Origin: Bacteroidales bacterium
GTDB taxonomy: Bacteria > Bacteroidota > Bacteroidia > Bacteroidales > UBA1715
NCBI GenBank assembly: GCA_024409235.1
Contig: JAKSUA010000009.1
Location: forward strand, 32,820-96,819
Direction of reading: 5' to 3'
DNA: 64,000 nucleotides
The notes under the pieces were generated by a model. The model did no database searches, was not told the origin of the DNA, and was given only the letters and a program-made list of their open reading frames with translations. Of the stretch, positions 8,111-17,353 are shown piece by piece (the stretch's first letter is position 1; every line of letters begins with the position of its first letter). The position numbers and the translations under genes are program-made.

Positions 8111-11100
8111 TTGGATTCGTTTTCGTAGATTTTCTTTAGGTAGTTGTCGAATTCAAATCCTATAACGATTACGTCGTCAACTTGTTCCCATTCTCCTTGC
8201 CATTGTTGGAACTGTTTCTTTAATTCAATGCCTTGTTTTGCCATTGGCAGATGTTGAATGGAAAGTATGTTATGTTTGAATTTTTTGAACTTCATTTTCT
8301 TTCCAGAAGTTCCTCCAAATTGATCAGCATAACCGTCACTGAACATATAAAATCTGTCTCCTTGTTGTACGCGTATATGTTCGGTTGTAAATAAAATATC
8401 TTGGTCGTTGCTTAAGCCTACAGGATTTTTGTCGCCTCTATAAATAATTGACTGTTTGTTTCTTACAAGAATCATTCGGGTAAGTGCTCCGGAAAATTCT
8501 AAAATACCTGTATCTGTATGGAAAACACAAATGGAAATATCCATACCGTCTTTTACTGCACTTTCGTCGTCGAGTTCGTTCTTAGTGAAAAGTTCTATAA
8601 GTGATTTGTTGAGATAGTCAAGAATTTCTGAAGCTTTATGTATGTTACGTTTTGTAGTTGTTTGCAGCAGATTGTTTCCAATGATAGACATGAATGCTCC
8701 AGGAACGCCGTGGCCAGTACAGTCAGCACATACAATAAATATTTTATTTTCAATTTGCTTTACCCAATAAAAGTCACCGCTAACAATATCCTTTGGCATG
8801 TAAAGAATAAAGTAGTTCGGTATTAATTGTTTGAACTTTGCGCGCGCAGGCATAATAGCCGATTGAATTCTTTTTGCATAGGTTATACTGTCAAGAATGT
8901 TTTTATTCTTTATTTCAAGTTCTTCCTGCTGAGTTTCAAGTTTTTGCGTGTAAAACTCAGTTCTTGCCAAACGTTCTTCTGCTCTTCTTCTCTTTAAAAC
9001 TATTAACCTGATGATTATCAATATGATTAGAATGCAGATTAATGCTTCTATAAAATATGCCAGCTTAGTTTTCCAAAATGGCGGCGTAACAGTAATGGAA
9101 ATACTTTTTTCGGCAGACCAGATTCCGTCATCGTTTGCTGCCATTACTTTCAGTAAATATTTCCCCACTGGAAGTTGTACTATGTTGATATAGTTTTGGT
9201 TATTTAACTCTATCCAATCATTTTGTCCGGAAATAAAGTACTTGTACTGATTTAATAGTGGCTTCGTATATTCTAATGCAACGAATGATATATTTATGTT
9301 TGAGTTATTCCAAGGAATTACAATATTTTGTCCGTTTTTAATCAAGAGTTCATGTCTTTGATTGTCTTCGGTGTAGTCGAGATTAAGAAACTCTAAATTA
9401 GGAATTTGTGAAGAGGTTTTTATAGAATCAGGATGAAAAATATTGATTCCTTGAGTTCCTCCAAAAAACATAAAACCGTTGGAAGTTTTGAATGCGGCGT
9501 GAGGAGAAAATTCGTAGTCCTGAATACCGTCGCTTAAGGAGAATGTTCTACAAATATTTGAGTCTGGAATGAATGCGTTCAGACCATTGTCGGTTCCAGC
9601 CCAGATATCGTTGCCATTGATTAATACGGAATAAATTTCATTAGAAGAAAGTCCGTCGTTCATGGAATAAAGTCCACTGTTGTTGTTTTGGAAATTGTAT
9701 TTGATTAAACCAATGTTTGTTCCGAACCAAAGATTTCCATTGTAATCTTCGGTAATGTCATAAATTCTTTTTTGCTGTTCCGATGCAATGTTTTGGATTA
9801 CGTCAATTCTCTGAAACGAATTGTTTTTGTAATTGAAAGCACAAACACCGTTTTCTGTACCAATAACAATCTTACTCTTGTAATTCTCATAAATACAGTT
9901 TATTTGGTTTGAGGGAAGGCTTGTTGCATCAAAATGTGTTATAGTATGATTCTTAGTGTCGAATACTATTATTCCATAGTTTGTTCCAATCCAAAGATTT
10001 TCATGCGAGTCAAGTAAAAGGCATTTGATGCGTTTTTTTGTTAGACAGAATGACTGTAATTCGGGGAATTTTTTGTCGATGGAAATAAAACTTTTGTTCT
10101 TTATGTGATATAAAATAAGAAAACCGTCACAGCCAATGAGCATTTCATTGTCGGAGAATTTTATAATGGATGTTATGTGGTTTGTTGGAAAATTCCCTTT
10201 GTCGGCAGAATAAGTCTTTTTTGTGTGTTCAATCATGTCATAAATTTGTAAACCTCCAAATTTTGTCCCGAAGAACACTAAATTATTTTCTTTGTAAATA
10301 GCTGTAGTATAATTGTATTTTAGGCTATTCCCTTCATCTTCATTGCCAAGTAGCTGAAAACGTCGGGGTTTTACGTCAAGTTTATTTAGACCATTTTGTG
10401 TTCCAAACCATAAAATGTTTCCGTAACTTTTTGTAACGCAGCTAGTTTGGTTTGTTGATATGTCTTGCCTTTGGGCTGTGTGTATATAGTTTGAAAAAAC
10501 TTCCTCTTTTGTATCAAAGCAGAAAACACCGTTGCTTTCTGTTGTAATCCATATAAAATTAGGGTTATAACCTTCGGAAATGCCGTTTACGGTAGATTTC
10601 GTCGTTGTTGAATAATAATATGTTTTAAATTGTTTTGTCTTTTTGTTAAACAAATTCAATCCATTCTGTGTTCCAATCCATAGTTGTTTTTTTGAGTCTT
10701 CATGAATGGATAATATTCGGTTGTCGCTGATTTGATTCTTTAAGTTTGGGTCCGCTCTAAAGAAGATAAATTCATCGTTCATAGGTTCATAGTAACCTAA
10801 TCCATTGTCGGTACCAATCCATAAAATACCTTGGGAATCTTGAAAAATAGGATAGTGGTAGTGGTCGAATTCTTCTTGAAAAATATCCAATGATAGTTTG
10901 TAAACTGTAGCTTTTCCTGTCTTTAGATTAACTCGTACAATTGTATTGTAATTTTTCATCCATAGACAGTTCTCGCTGTCGCAAAAAACATTCTGAATAA
11001 TGTTATTTTCAATGTTGTAATTTCCTGTGGTGTCATAGAATCTATTACATTCGTAAGAGTCTCTGATTATTTGAGTTAAACCAAATTCTGTAGCCACCCA

Positions 11101-11406
11101 GATGTTTTGATTTTTGTCTTCGCAGATTCCATAAATATTGTTCGCAGAAATTGTTTTTGGATTCTTTGGGTCGCATTTAAAAACAAGAAAATTTTTTCCG
11201 TCAAATCTGTTCAGGCCGGCATTGGTTCCAATCCAAAGAAAACCTTTTGAGTCTTGAAAGATGCAACGAACGTTATTGTGTGAAAGTCCGTCGGAGTTTG
11301 TGTATGTTTCAAAAGAGAACCTTTTCCCTGTTAACTGAGTATTTGCAACACAGTGGAAGTGAATTGATAAACAAATAAATAATATGGAAAAAATTCGTTG
11401 TATCAT
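8107..11406 (-). CDS. Two-component-type beta-propeller sensor with SpoIIE-like PP2C phosphatase output
   Basis: The protein has 1099 residues: a signal peptide (about 1-22); many regulator-propeller repeats of the form G-hydrophobic-L-W-I-G-T-x-x-G-L-N (about 30-670); a Y_Y_Y domain (about 690-765); one transmembrane helix (about 770-795, ICILIILIIIRLIVL); a coiled coil (about 800-850); and a SpoIIE/PP2C Ser-Thr phosphatase domain (about 860-1085; DIVSGDFYW, DCTGHGVPGAFMS, MFSDGYADQFGG). It probably senses a periplasmic ligand and dephosphorylates a cytoplasmic protein. Hybrid two-component relatives use the same sensor with a histidine kinase, but here a phosphatase replaces it. It is last in a minus-strand group after DUF4846 and the UbiD-like gene (10-base gap). 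Confidence 0.9.
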   Translation of the reverse strand: MIQRIFSILFICLSIHFHCVANTQLTGKRFSFETYTNSDGLSHNNVRCIFQDSKGFLWIGTNAGLNRFDGKNFLVFKCDPKNPKTISANNIYGICEDKNQNIWVATEFGLTQIIRDSYECNRFYDTTGNYNIENNIIQNVFCDSENCLWMKNYNTIVRVNLKTGKATVYKLSLDIFQEEFDHYHYPIFQDSQGILWIGTDNGLGYYEPMNDEFIFFRADPNLKNQISDNRILSIHEDSKKQLWIGTQNGLNLFNKKTKQFKTYYYSTTTKSTVNGISEGYNPNFIWITTESNGVFCFDTKEEVFSNYIHTAQRQDISTNQTSCVTKSYGNILWFGTQNGLNKLDVKPRRFQLLGNEDEGNSLKYNYTTAIYKENNLVFFGTKFGGLQIYDMIEHTKKTYSADKGNFPTNHITSIIKFSDNEMLIGCDGFLILYHIKNKSFISIDKKFPELQSFCLTKKRIKCLLLDSHENLWIGTNYGIIVFDTKNHTITHFDATSLPSNQINCIYENYKSKIVIGTENGVCAFNYKNNSFQRIDVIQNIASEQQKRIYDITEDYNGNLWFGTNIGLIKYNFQNNNSGLYSMNDGLSSNEIYSVLINGNDIWAGTDNGLNAFIPDSNICRTFSLSDGIQDYEFSPHAAFKTSNGFMFFGGTQGINIFHPDSIKTSSQIPNLEFLNLDYTEDNQRHELLIKNGQNIVIPWNNSNINISFVALEYTKPLLNQYKYFISGQNDWIELNNQNYINIVQLPVGKYLLKVMAANDDGIWSAEKSISITVTPPFWKTKLAYFIEALICILIILIIIRLIVLKRRRAEERLARTEFYTQKLETQQEELEIKNKNILDSITYAKRIQSAIMPARAKFKQLIPNYFILYMPKDIVSGDFYWVKQIENKIFIVCADCTGHGVPGAFMSIIGNNLLQTTTKRNIHKASEILDYLNKSLIELFTKNELDDESAVKDGMDISICVFHTDTGILEFSGALTRMILVRNKQSIIYRGDKNPVGLSNDQDILFTTEHIRVQQGDRFYMFSDGYADQFGGTSGKKMKFKKFKHNILSIQHLPMAKQGIELKKQFQQWQGEWEQVDDVIVIGFEFDNYLKKIYENESN

Positions 11407-11416
11407 TTTATAATGT

Positions 11417-13180
11417 TTATCGATATCTCCATGCGGAATCGTTTTTGAAAAGTTTTCTGTAACGAAGCGATGGTGAAGGAATGAATTCTCCTATTTGTAA
11501 AGAATTCCATTTTTCGTCAATTTTTTTAATTGTTTCTTCATCGCTTGTAACAGGAGTTGGCCAGTCTCTGCGTTGTTCTTCTTCTAATTTTGTGCTTCCG
11601 TCTATAATCAGACAATTGTTTTCTATAATACAGTCGGTAGCAGGATTGTAGTTATTTAGAACATTCCAAATTATTGAATAGGTATCGGTTTCGTCAAGTT
11701 GTTTGTCATATAGAATAATGACAGATTTTGAATTGTCGGCCTTTGCAAAATCAATTGCCTGTTGAATTTTGTTTGTGTGCGTATTTTCTTCAACAGCAAG
11801 AAAAATGAACTTTTTGTTTGTCGTTAGTTCTTTTTTTGTTGCGTCAATAGCAAGTTTGCTTCCAAAACCAATTTTAGGACTTGAATGGTCAAGAACATCA
11901 AGCGGTCCAGGAATAATAATAGTATCTTCTGACGGGTTAAAATTACATTCTATTGCTTTCAAAACAGCTTTTTCGTCTGTTATGTCGCATTGCTCATCAA
12001 CTATTATCAGTGTTTTGTTGCTTGACATTTGTCCGGCTCCCCAAAACGCATTTATAACTTTCTGAACTTGCCCATCGTAATTTTTCTTAATTTTTGCAAT
12101 AACTAGATTATGCGAAACTCCTTCAAAAGGCATTGTGTAATCTATCAGTTCTGGGCAAAACAACATTTTGATAGGAGCAAGGAATATCCGTTCTGTTGCT
12201 TTTCCCATCCACGCGTCTTCCATTGGAGGAATTCCCACAATAGTGGTTGGATAGATTGCATTTTTGCGGTGAGTTATACAAGTTATGTGGAATTTTGGAT
12301 AATAGTCTGGTAAAGAATAAAATCCTGTATGATCGCCAAAAGGACCTTCGAGAAATTTATCTTCTTGTGGATCAACGTAGCCCTCTAAAACAAAATCTGC
12401 ATCAGAAGGAACCTCTAAATCATTAGTAATACATTTTACAAGAGTTACTGGCTTTTTTCTAAGAAAACCGGTAAGAAGAGCTTCGTCAATATTTTCAGGC
12501 AGTGGCGCCGTTGCGGAAAATATATTTGCAGGATCACCGCCAATTGCAACACTAACAGGCATTCTTTTTCCTAATTTCTTGTATGCTTCGTAATGATTTG
12601 CCCCAGTTTTGTTTTTGTGCCAATGCATTCCTGTGGTTGCTTTGTCAATTACTTGCATGCGGTACATGCCCATGTTTCTTGAACATGTTTCTGGATGTTG
12701 GGTAATAACCATGGGAAATGTAATGAACTTTCCTGCGTCATGTTTCCAACATTTTAAAATTGGCAGACTTGTTAAATCAATATCCTTTTCAATTACTTCC
12801 TGACATTCCGCTTTTCTTTTTGTGTGTTTGGGAAGCCAATTTTTTAGTTCTGCAAGTAAGGGTAAAAAGGAAAGTTTATCCGAAAGACTCCTCTTTGGCG
12901 AAGTTGCCAATTTGAAGATATTCTCAATTGTATCTTTATGGTCATCTAACTTGTTGCAATTCAGAGCTAAACAGATTCGCTTTTCGCTGCCAAATGCATT
13001 GATTAAAACCGGATAATTTGTTCCGTTATTTGTAAAGAGTAGGGCTTTATTTCTGTTTTCTGGTGATTTTGAAATTCTATCGGTTATCTCGGTTATTTCT
13101 AAATCAGTTTTTACAGGTTCTGTTATTGTTAATAATTCGTTTTCCTCAGAAAGTTTCTGTATAAAATCCGATAAATTCAT
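11417..13180 (-). CDS. UbiD-family decarboxylase (probable menaquinone pathway)
   Basis: The protein has 587 residues and UbiD organisation: an N-terminal domain, then the prenylated-FMN binding core (SVAIGGDPANIFSATAPLP, about 215-233), then LEGPFGDHTGFYSLPDYYP (about 288-306) containing the Glu and Asp region of the active site. UbiD enzymes decarboxylate aromatic or unsaturated acids using prenyl-FMN made by UbiX. In Bacteroidota this homologue is usually assigned to menaquinone biosynthesis. That would fit the quinone-using NQR at the far end of the window, but the substrate is not shown here. The gene lies 20 bases after a DUF4846 gene and 10 before the sensor gene. Confidence 0.85.
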   Translation of the reverse strand: MNLSDFIQKLSEENELLTITEPVKTDLEITEITDRISKSPENRNKALLFTNNGTNYPVLINAFGSEKRICLALNCNKLDDHKDTIENIFKLATSPKRSLSDKLSFLPLLAELKNWLPKHTKRKAECQEVIEKDIDLTSLPILKCWKHDAGKFITFPMVITQHPETCSRNMGMYRMQVIDKATTGMHWHKNKTGANHYEAYKKLGKRMPVSVAIGGDPANIFSATAPLPENIDEALLTGFLRKKPVTLVKCITNDLEVPSDADFVLEGYVDPQEDKFLEGPFGDHTGFYSLPDYYPKFHITCITHRKNAIYPTTIVGIPPMEDAWMGKATERIFLAPIKMLFCPELIDYTMPFEGVSHNLVIAKIKKNYDGQVQKVINAFWGAGQMSSNKTLIIVDEQCDITDEKAVLKAIECNFNPSEDTIIIPGPLDVLDHSSPKIGFGSKLAIDATKKELTTNKKFIFLAVEENTHTNKIQQAIDFAKADNSKSVIILYDKQLDETDTYSIIWNVLNNYNPATDCIIENNCLIIDGSTKLEEEQRRDWPTPVTSDEETIKKIDEKWNSLQIGEFIPSPSLRYRKLFKNDSAWRYR

Positions 13181-13200
13181 GGATATGTAACCTTTAGAGA

Positions 13201-14031
13201 TTATCTAAATCTTTTCAATTCGTGAACAGTAAATGTCCATTGAGGGAATTTTACTTCAAAATCAGATGCTTTTACTGTGTACCAAGGCGATAAAGTGTTA
13301 TCGTTGAGGTTTTTCAAAATTTCAATCTCTTGCGCAGGCACGAAGCTTTGAGCACAAATGAATGCTTTTTGTTTCGTTGTTGTGTTTATTACAACGTCTA
13401 GAACAAGTATTGCGTGACCAGGATTTCCTCCATGGATAAAAACGTCTCCCGGTTGTATGTTGCTGATAGGTACGGAAATAAGTTCTTTTGTTAAAGAAGC
13501 AGTTCCTGCATACATGAATATTTTATCTAGATATTTTCGGAATGTTGCGTAAGAATAATCTTTTGGAGCTTTATTTGCTTCCCATGTAACTCTGCTTCCT
13601 AAAACTTTTAAACGACTTCCTTCAGCCCATTTAACGTAGTCGATTCTGTCGCCGCTGGTAAAGTTGAAATGAATTTCGGAATATTTCTTTTGTTTCCATA
13701 ACCATTCCGCACGTAAACGCATTATTGCATCGGCACATTGTTGTAAATCAGTTTCTCCAATTTCCATGTCAACAACAGCAAAGGCTCCGTCCTGATAGGC
13801 TTTTACCGACTTGTTGTATAAATGAACTTTTGCGCCGTGTGCTTTTAATGGAAGAGTACGAAGATATTTAGTAAATGAATTGTCGTCGCATTTTTCTCGA
13901 ACAAATCCCTTAGGTGGCAAAATTCTTGTCTCTACAGTCATGCCGCTTGTGTTCAGGGTTGTTTGATTTACACTTGCTGTAAAAAAAGTTAAACAGAAAA
14001 ATCCAATAAGAATGTATAGTGTGTTCTTCAT
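13201..14031 (-). CDS. DUF4846 family secreted or envelope protein
   Basis: This 276-residue protein has an N-terminal signal peptide (about 1-20, KNTLYILIGFFCLTFFTASV). The rest matches the DUF4846 plan: a conserved start (PPKGFVREKCDDNSFTKYLR), the motif GAKVHLYN, an Arg-rich helix (CADAIMRLRAEWLW) and a C-terminal part with GDVFIHGGNPGHAILVLDV. The last segment, with a His after a Gly-rich turn, recalls NlpC-like cysteine hydrolases, but I see no convincing catalytic Cys before it. Function is unknown. It is the first gene of a likely minus-strand operon. Confidence 0.8.
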   Translation of the reverse strand: MKNTLYILIGFFCLTFFTASVNQTTLNTSGMTVETRILPPKGFVREKCDDNSFTKYLRTLPLKAHGAKVHLYNKSVKAYQDGAFAVVDMEIGETDLQQCADAIMRLRAEWLWKQKKYSEIHFNFTSGDRIDYVKWAEGSRLKVLGSRVTWEANKAPKDYSYATFRKYLDKIFMYAGTASLTKELISVPISNIQPGDVFIHGGNPGHAILVLDVVINTTTKQKAFICAQSFVPAQEIEILKNLNDNTLSPWYTVKASDFEVKFPQWTFTVHELKRFR

Positions 14032-14047
14032 TTATTTCTAATTTTTA

Positions 14048-14055
14048 CAAATATA
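14048..14055 (-). promoter_or_regulatory. -7 element for the DUF4846 operon
   Basis: TATATTTG on the minus strand matches TAnnTTTG and lies 16 bases before the ATG at 14031. Confidence 0.55.
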
Positions 14056-14143
14056 TGAAAATACTGAATTTAAAGAATAATCAAATTTGTTTTAATCTGT
14101 TAAGAATGAAATATTTTTACTCAGAAGTGAGCCTTGGTTTTTA

Positions 14144-14151
14144 TATATTTG
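14144..14151 (+). promoter_or_regulatory. -7 element for hisB
   Basis: TATATTTG lies 22 bases before the hisB ATG. No clear -33 TTTG is seen upstream. With the minus-strand element at 14048 it serves a divergent pair. Confidence 0.55.
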
Positions 14152-14173
14152 CGTCGTATTCAAAAAATGTGAT

Positions 14174-15283
14174 ATGAAAAAAGTTCTTTTTATTGATCGT
14201 GATGGTACTATTTTACAGGAACCAAGCGACGAACAGGTTGATTCTTTTGAAAAATTTGACTTCCTTCCAAATACGATTTCTGCTTTGAAATCAATTTGCG
14301 AACATACAGATTATGAGTTGGTTATGGTGACTAATCAGGATGGACTTGGAACGGATTCTTTCCCTGAAGATACGTTTTGGCCAGTTCACAATTTGATGCT
14401 TTCTGTGTTGAAGTCCGAAGGAATTGAATTTGCTGACATGTTGATAGACAGGACTTTTGATTATGAAAATAAGCCGACAAGAAAACCTGGCATAGGAATG
14501 TTGGGAAAATATTTTTCCGAGGAATACGATTTAAAACATTCGTATGTGATTGGTGATAGAAATACCGATGCTCAATTAGCAGTAAATTTGGGTTGTAAAT
14601 CCTTGATTATTCGTGGAAATCATTTGAAAGAGGAAACACTTCCTGAATCCTGTGAGCTTGTTGTTGATTCTTGGAATGAAATTGCTCAGAGACTTACATT
14701 TCCATTGCGTTATGCTCATGTAACACGAAATACAAATGAGACGAAAATTGACATTGAACTTCTTCTTGATGGTCGTGGAAAGTCGGAGATTTCTACAGGA
14801 ATCGGATTCTTCGATCATATGTTGGAACAACTTGCACGTCATTCAAATTGTGATTTGAAAATCAATGTGAAAGGTGATTTACATGTAGATGAACATCATA
14901 CAATAGAAGATACGGGAATTGCTTTAGGTGAAGCTTTTTTGCAGGCATTAGGTAAAAAAGAAAGAATAGAACGATATGGTTTCTTGTTACCAATGGATGA
15001 TTCGTTGGCACAGGTTGCTATTGATTTTTCTGGTCGTCCTTGGCTGATATGGGATGTGGAATTTAAACGTGAGAAAGTAGGAGAGCTGCCAACAGAAATG
15101 TTGTATCATTTCTTTAAATCGTTCAGCGATGCAGCAAAATGTAATCTAAATATTGCTATTCAAGGAGACAACGAACATCATAAAATTGAAGCTATATTTA
15201 AAGCTTGGGCTAAATCAATAAAAATGGCGGTGTCTCGTAGTTTGAATAATCAGTTGTTGCCTTCGACAAAAGGTTTGTTGTAA
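14174..15283 (+). CDS. hisB: Bifunctional histidinol-phosphatase / imidazoleglycerol-phosphate dehydratase
   Basis: The 369 residues fuse two histidine-biosynthesis enzymes. The N-terminal HAD phosphatase (about 1-165) has the nucleophile motif [13 protein letters not shown] and removes phosphate from histidinol-phosphate. The C-terminal dehydratase (about 178-369) carries [16 protein letters not shown], the metal-binding [16 protein letters not shown] and the second His-rich [17 protein letters not shown]. The length agrees with fused HisB of Bacteroidota and enterobacteria. No other his genes lie in the window, so hisB stands alone here, with a promoter before it and a terminator after it. 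Confidence 0.96.
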   Translation: MKKVLFIDRDGTILQEPSDEQVDSFEKFDFLPNTISALKSICEHTDYELVMVTNQDGLGTDSFPEDTFWPVHNLMLSVLKSEGIEFADMLIDRTFDYENKPTRKPGIGMLGKYFSEEYDLKHSYVIGDRNTDAQLAVNLGCKSLIIRGNHLKEETLPESCELVVDSWNEIAQRLTFPLRYAHVTRNTNETKIDIELLLDGRGKSEISTGIGFFDHMLEQLARHSNCDLKINVKGDLHVDEHHTIEDTGIALGEAFLQALGKKERIERYGFLLPMDDSLAQVAIDFSGRPWLIWDVEFKREKVGELPTEMLYHFFKSFSDAAKCNLNIAIQGDNEHHKIEAIFKAWAKSIKMAVSRSLNNQLLPSTKGLL

Positions 15284-15304
15284 AAACAACTTTTCCAAAT
15301 AGAT

Positions 15305-15336
15305 AAAAAAAGAGAGCTTTTAGCTCTCTTTTTTTA
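15305..15336. terminator. Bidirectional terminator between hisB and serB
   Basis: An AGAGAGCT stem (15311-15318 with 15322-15329) is flanked by A6 on the left and T6 on the right, so it works in both directions. It ends at the serB stop codon. Confidence 0.85.
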
Positions 15337-16569
15337 TTCATTTGGGTCAACTTCACGGTCTCTGAAACCTAGCATGTAGAGGATGCCATCCAAACCGATT
15401 GTGCATATCTTATTTTCTGCACGTTCTTGTACTTTGGGTTTGGCGTGGAATGCAATTCCTAAACCGGCAATGTTAATCATCGGAAGGTCATTTGCACCAT
15501 CTCCAACGGCGATAACCTGTTCTAAGTGTATATCTTCTTTGAATGCTATTTTTCGTAGTAATTCAGCCTTCATCTGACCATCGACAATATCACCGACATA
15601 ATTACCTGTCAATTTACCGTCAACAATTTCTAGTTCGTTGGCAAAAACGTAATCTATACCTAATTTAGTTTGTAGATAACGTCCGAAGAATGTGAATCCT
15701 CCTGAAAGAATAGCTACTTTATAGCCGAAACGTTTCAGGGTGCGGATAAGTCTGTCGGCACCTTCGGTCATAGGTAATTTGCGCGCAATGTCGTCAAGAA
15801 CGCTTTCGTCTATACCTTTAAGTAATTTTATTCTGCGACGGAAACTTTCTTTAAAGTCAATTTCACCACGCATAGCAGATTCGGTGATTTCAGAAACTTC
15901 TTTTTCTACGCCTGCATATTTTGCTAATTCAACAATTACTTCTGTTTGAATTAAAGTTGAATCCATATCGAAGCAAATCAAACGGCGGTTTCTTCTAAAA
16001 GCATTGTCTTCCTGGAATGCAATATCGAATCCGATTTTCTTAGAAATTTCCATGAAACTAGCCTTCATTTTCTTCTCGTCAGTAGGAGTTCCTCTTACAG
16101 AAAGTTCTACGCAAGCTCGGTTGTTTGATTCGTATTCTTGTTTGAATGAAAGACGTCCGCTAAGACGTGTAATATTATCAATATTAAGATGTTGTTCGTA
16201 TAGAACAGATGTAATTTCTGATAAATAACGTGCTTCAATATGACGTCCGAACAATGTTAGAATGTAGCGTTTCTTTCCTTGATTCTGTACCCATTCTTCA
16301 TAAGTAGCATTATCAATCGGTGTGAAACGGGCATTTATGTCAAATTCATACGCTTTAAAAAGAAGTTCTTTTAAAACGGGACCGCTAATACCTGTTTTGG
16401 GTAATCGAAATAAAATACCTAAAGAAAGTGTATCGTGAATAACAGCTTGACCCATGTCAAGAATATCAGCTTTGTATTGTGCTAAAATAGAGGTAAGAGC
16501 AGCTGTAACACCAGCTTTGTCTTTTCCTGAAATACTAAGTAAAATTACGTCTTCAGTAGTATCTTTCAT
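15334..16569 (-). CDS. serB: Phosphoserine phosphatase with tandem N-terminal ACT domains
   Basis: The 411 residues comprise two ACT-like regulatory domains (about 5-85 and 95-175, the first starting VILLSISGKDKAGVTAAL) and a HAD phosphatase domain (about 195-405). Motifs are CFDMDSTLIQTE (nucleophile Asp), LSGGFTFFGRYL and GDGANDLPMI. It makes serine from phosphoserine, and the ACT domains suggest amino-acid feedback. I chose the ATG at 16569; a reading from TTG at 16587 adds six residues without support. It converges with hisB across a shared terminator. Confidence 0.94.
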   Translation of the reverse strand: MKDTTEDVILLSISGKDKAGVTAALTSILAQYKADILDMGQAVIHDTLSLGILFRLPKTGISGPVLKELLFKAYEFDINARFTPIDNATYEEWVQNQGKKRYILTLFGRHIEARYLSEITSVLYEQHLNIDNITRLSGRLSFKQEYESNNRACVELSVRGTPTDEKKMKASFMEISKKIGFDIAFQEDNAFRRNRRLICFDMDSTLIQTEVIVELAKYAGVEKEVSEITESAMRGEIDFKESFRRRIKLLKGIDESVLDDIARKLPMTEGADRLIRTLKRFGYKVAILSGGFTFFGRYLQTKLGIDYVFANELEIVDGKLTGNYVGDIVDGQMKAELLRKIAFKEDIHLEQVIAVGDGANDLPMINIAGLGIAFHAKPKVQERAENKICTIGLDGILYMLGFRDREVDPNE

Positions 16570-16650
16570 TTCATTATTTTTTTGCAAAAAAACATAAAAA
16601 CAAAGAAATTACAAGCCCTACAAATGCTTTTTTTATTTGATATGAAAGTT

Positions 16651-17353
16651 TTATGCAGAAAAAAAGAAAATGCCTCCTCCATCGTAGAGTTCTCCGTCAT
16701 GTAGCTCAATAATATTTAAATTGTATTTTGAAATGAATTTTTTAATTGTGCTGCCGTTGCTATGCTTTGACAGTGAGCCGTTTATGTAAATAGTGTCATC
16801 GCATTTTCCCATGCATCCACCTATAAATCCATATTTGTAGGGAGGCAATTGTATTCCTTGTGGATTAACGTAAAGGCATTCGCAGTTGTTTTTTGTTAAT
16901 TCTTGGTAAATGCCTTTATCGGAAGTGATGAATACGTTATTTTTAATTTCAATTAAATTGCATCTTGTGTAAGCTTGAGGAACATTTATAAAATGTTTGT
17001 CTGTATTTTTCTCGATAATGACAGGATCAGTGAACTTTTTTTTTGTGGAAAATATAACTGTCAGTAACAACGCAGTTGTAAAAGGTTGAGTTCTCAAGGT
17101 CTTTCCCAATATTATTGTTTCCATAAATGATGGTTTCGTTTGTGTTATTTTTTATTGAGGCAATTATGTTGTGCGGTGTATTTGGAGCAAAAATCGGTGT
17201 TTTCCCTTGGCATATAAAGATGTCTGGGTGTCCTGCAATAGCATCGTAGGTGATGTTTTCTGAAAAAAAAGGAACAACGGTAAAGTGCTTAGAAAGATTT
17301 TCCAAAGCTTTTTGCGGACTACGGGCATCAATAACGACAATAGGTGAATTCAT
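16651..17353 (-). pseudogene. DUF6873-like gene split by a frameshift at an A9 run
   Basis: Two overlapping minus-strand frames encode parts of one protein. The 5' part (17353-17027, 108 residues, starts MNSPIVVIDARSPQKALENL) stops soon after reading HKKKVH. The 3' part (in frame to 16651) continues as KKFTDPVIIEKNTDKHF. They meet at nine A residues (17036-17044, written as T on the plus strand). Eight would give an uninterrupted protein of 233 residues with the plausible junction FHKKKFTDPVI. It resembles DUF6873 proteins, function unknown. The start lies inside the end of the radical SAM gene (26-base overlap). It may be a pseudogene, a read error, or a gene expressed by slippage on the A9 run. 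Confidence 0.65.
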
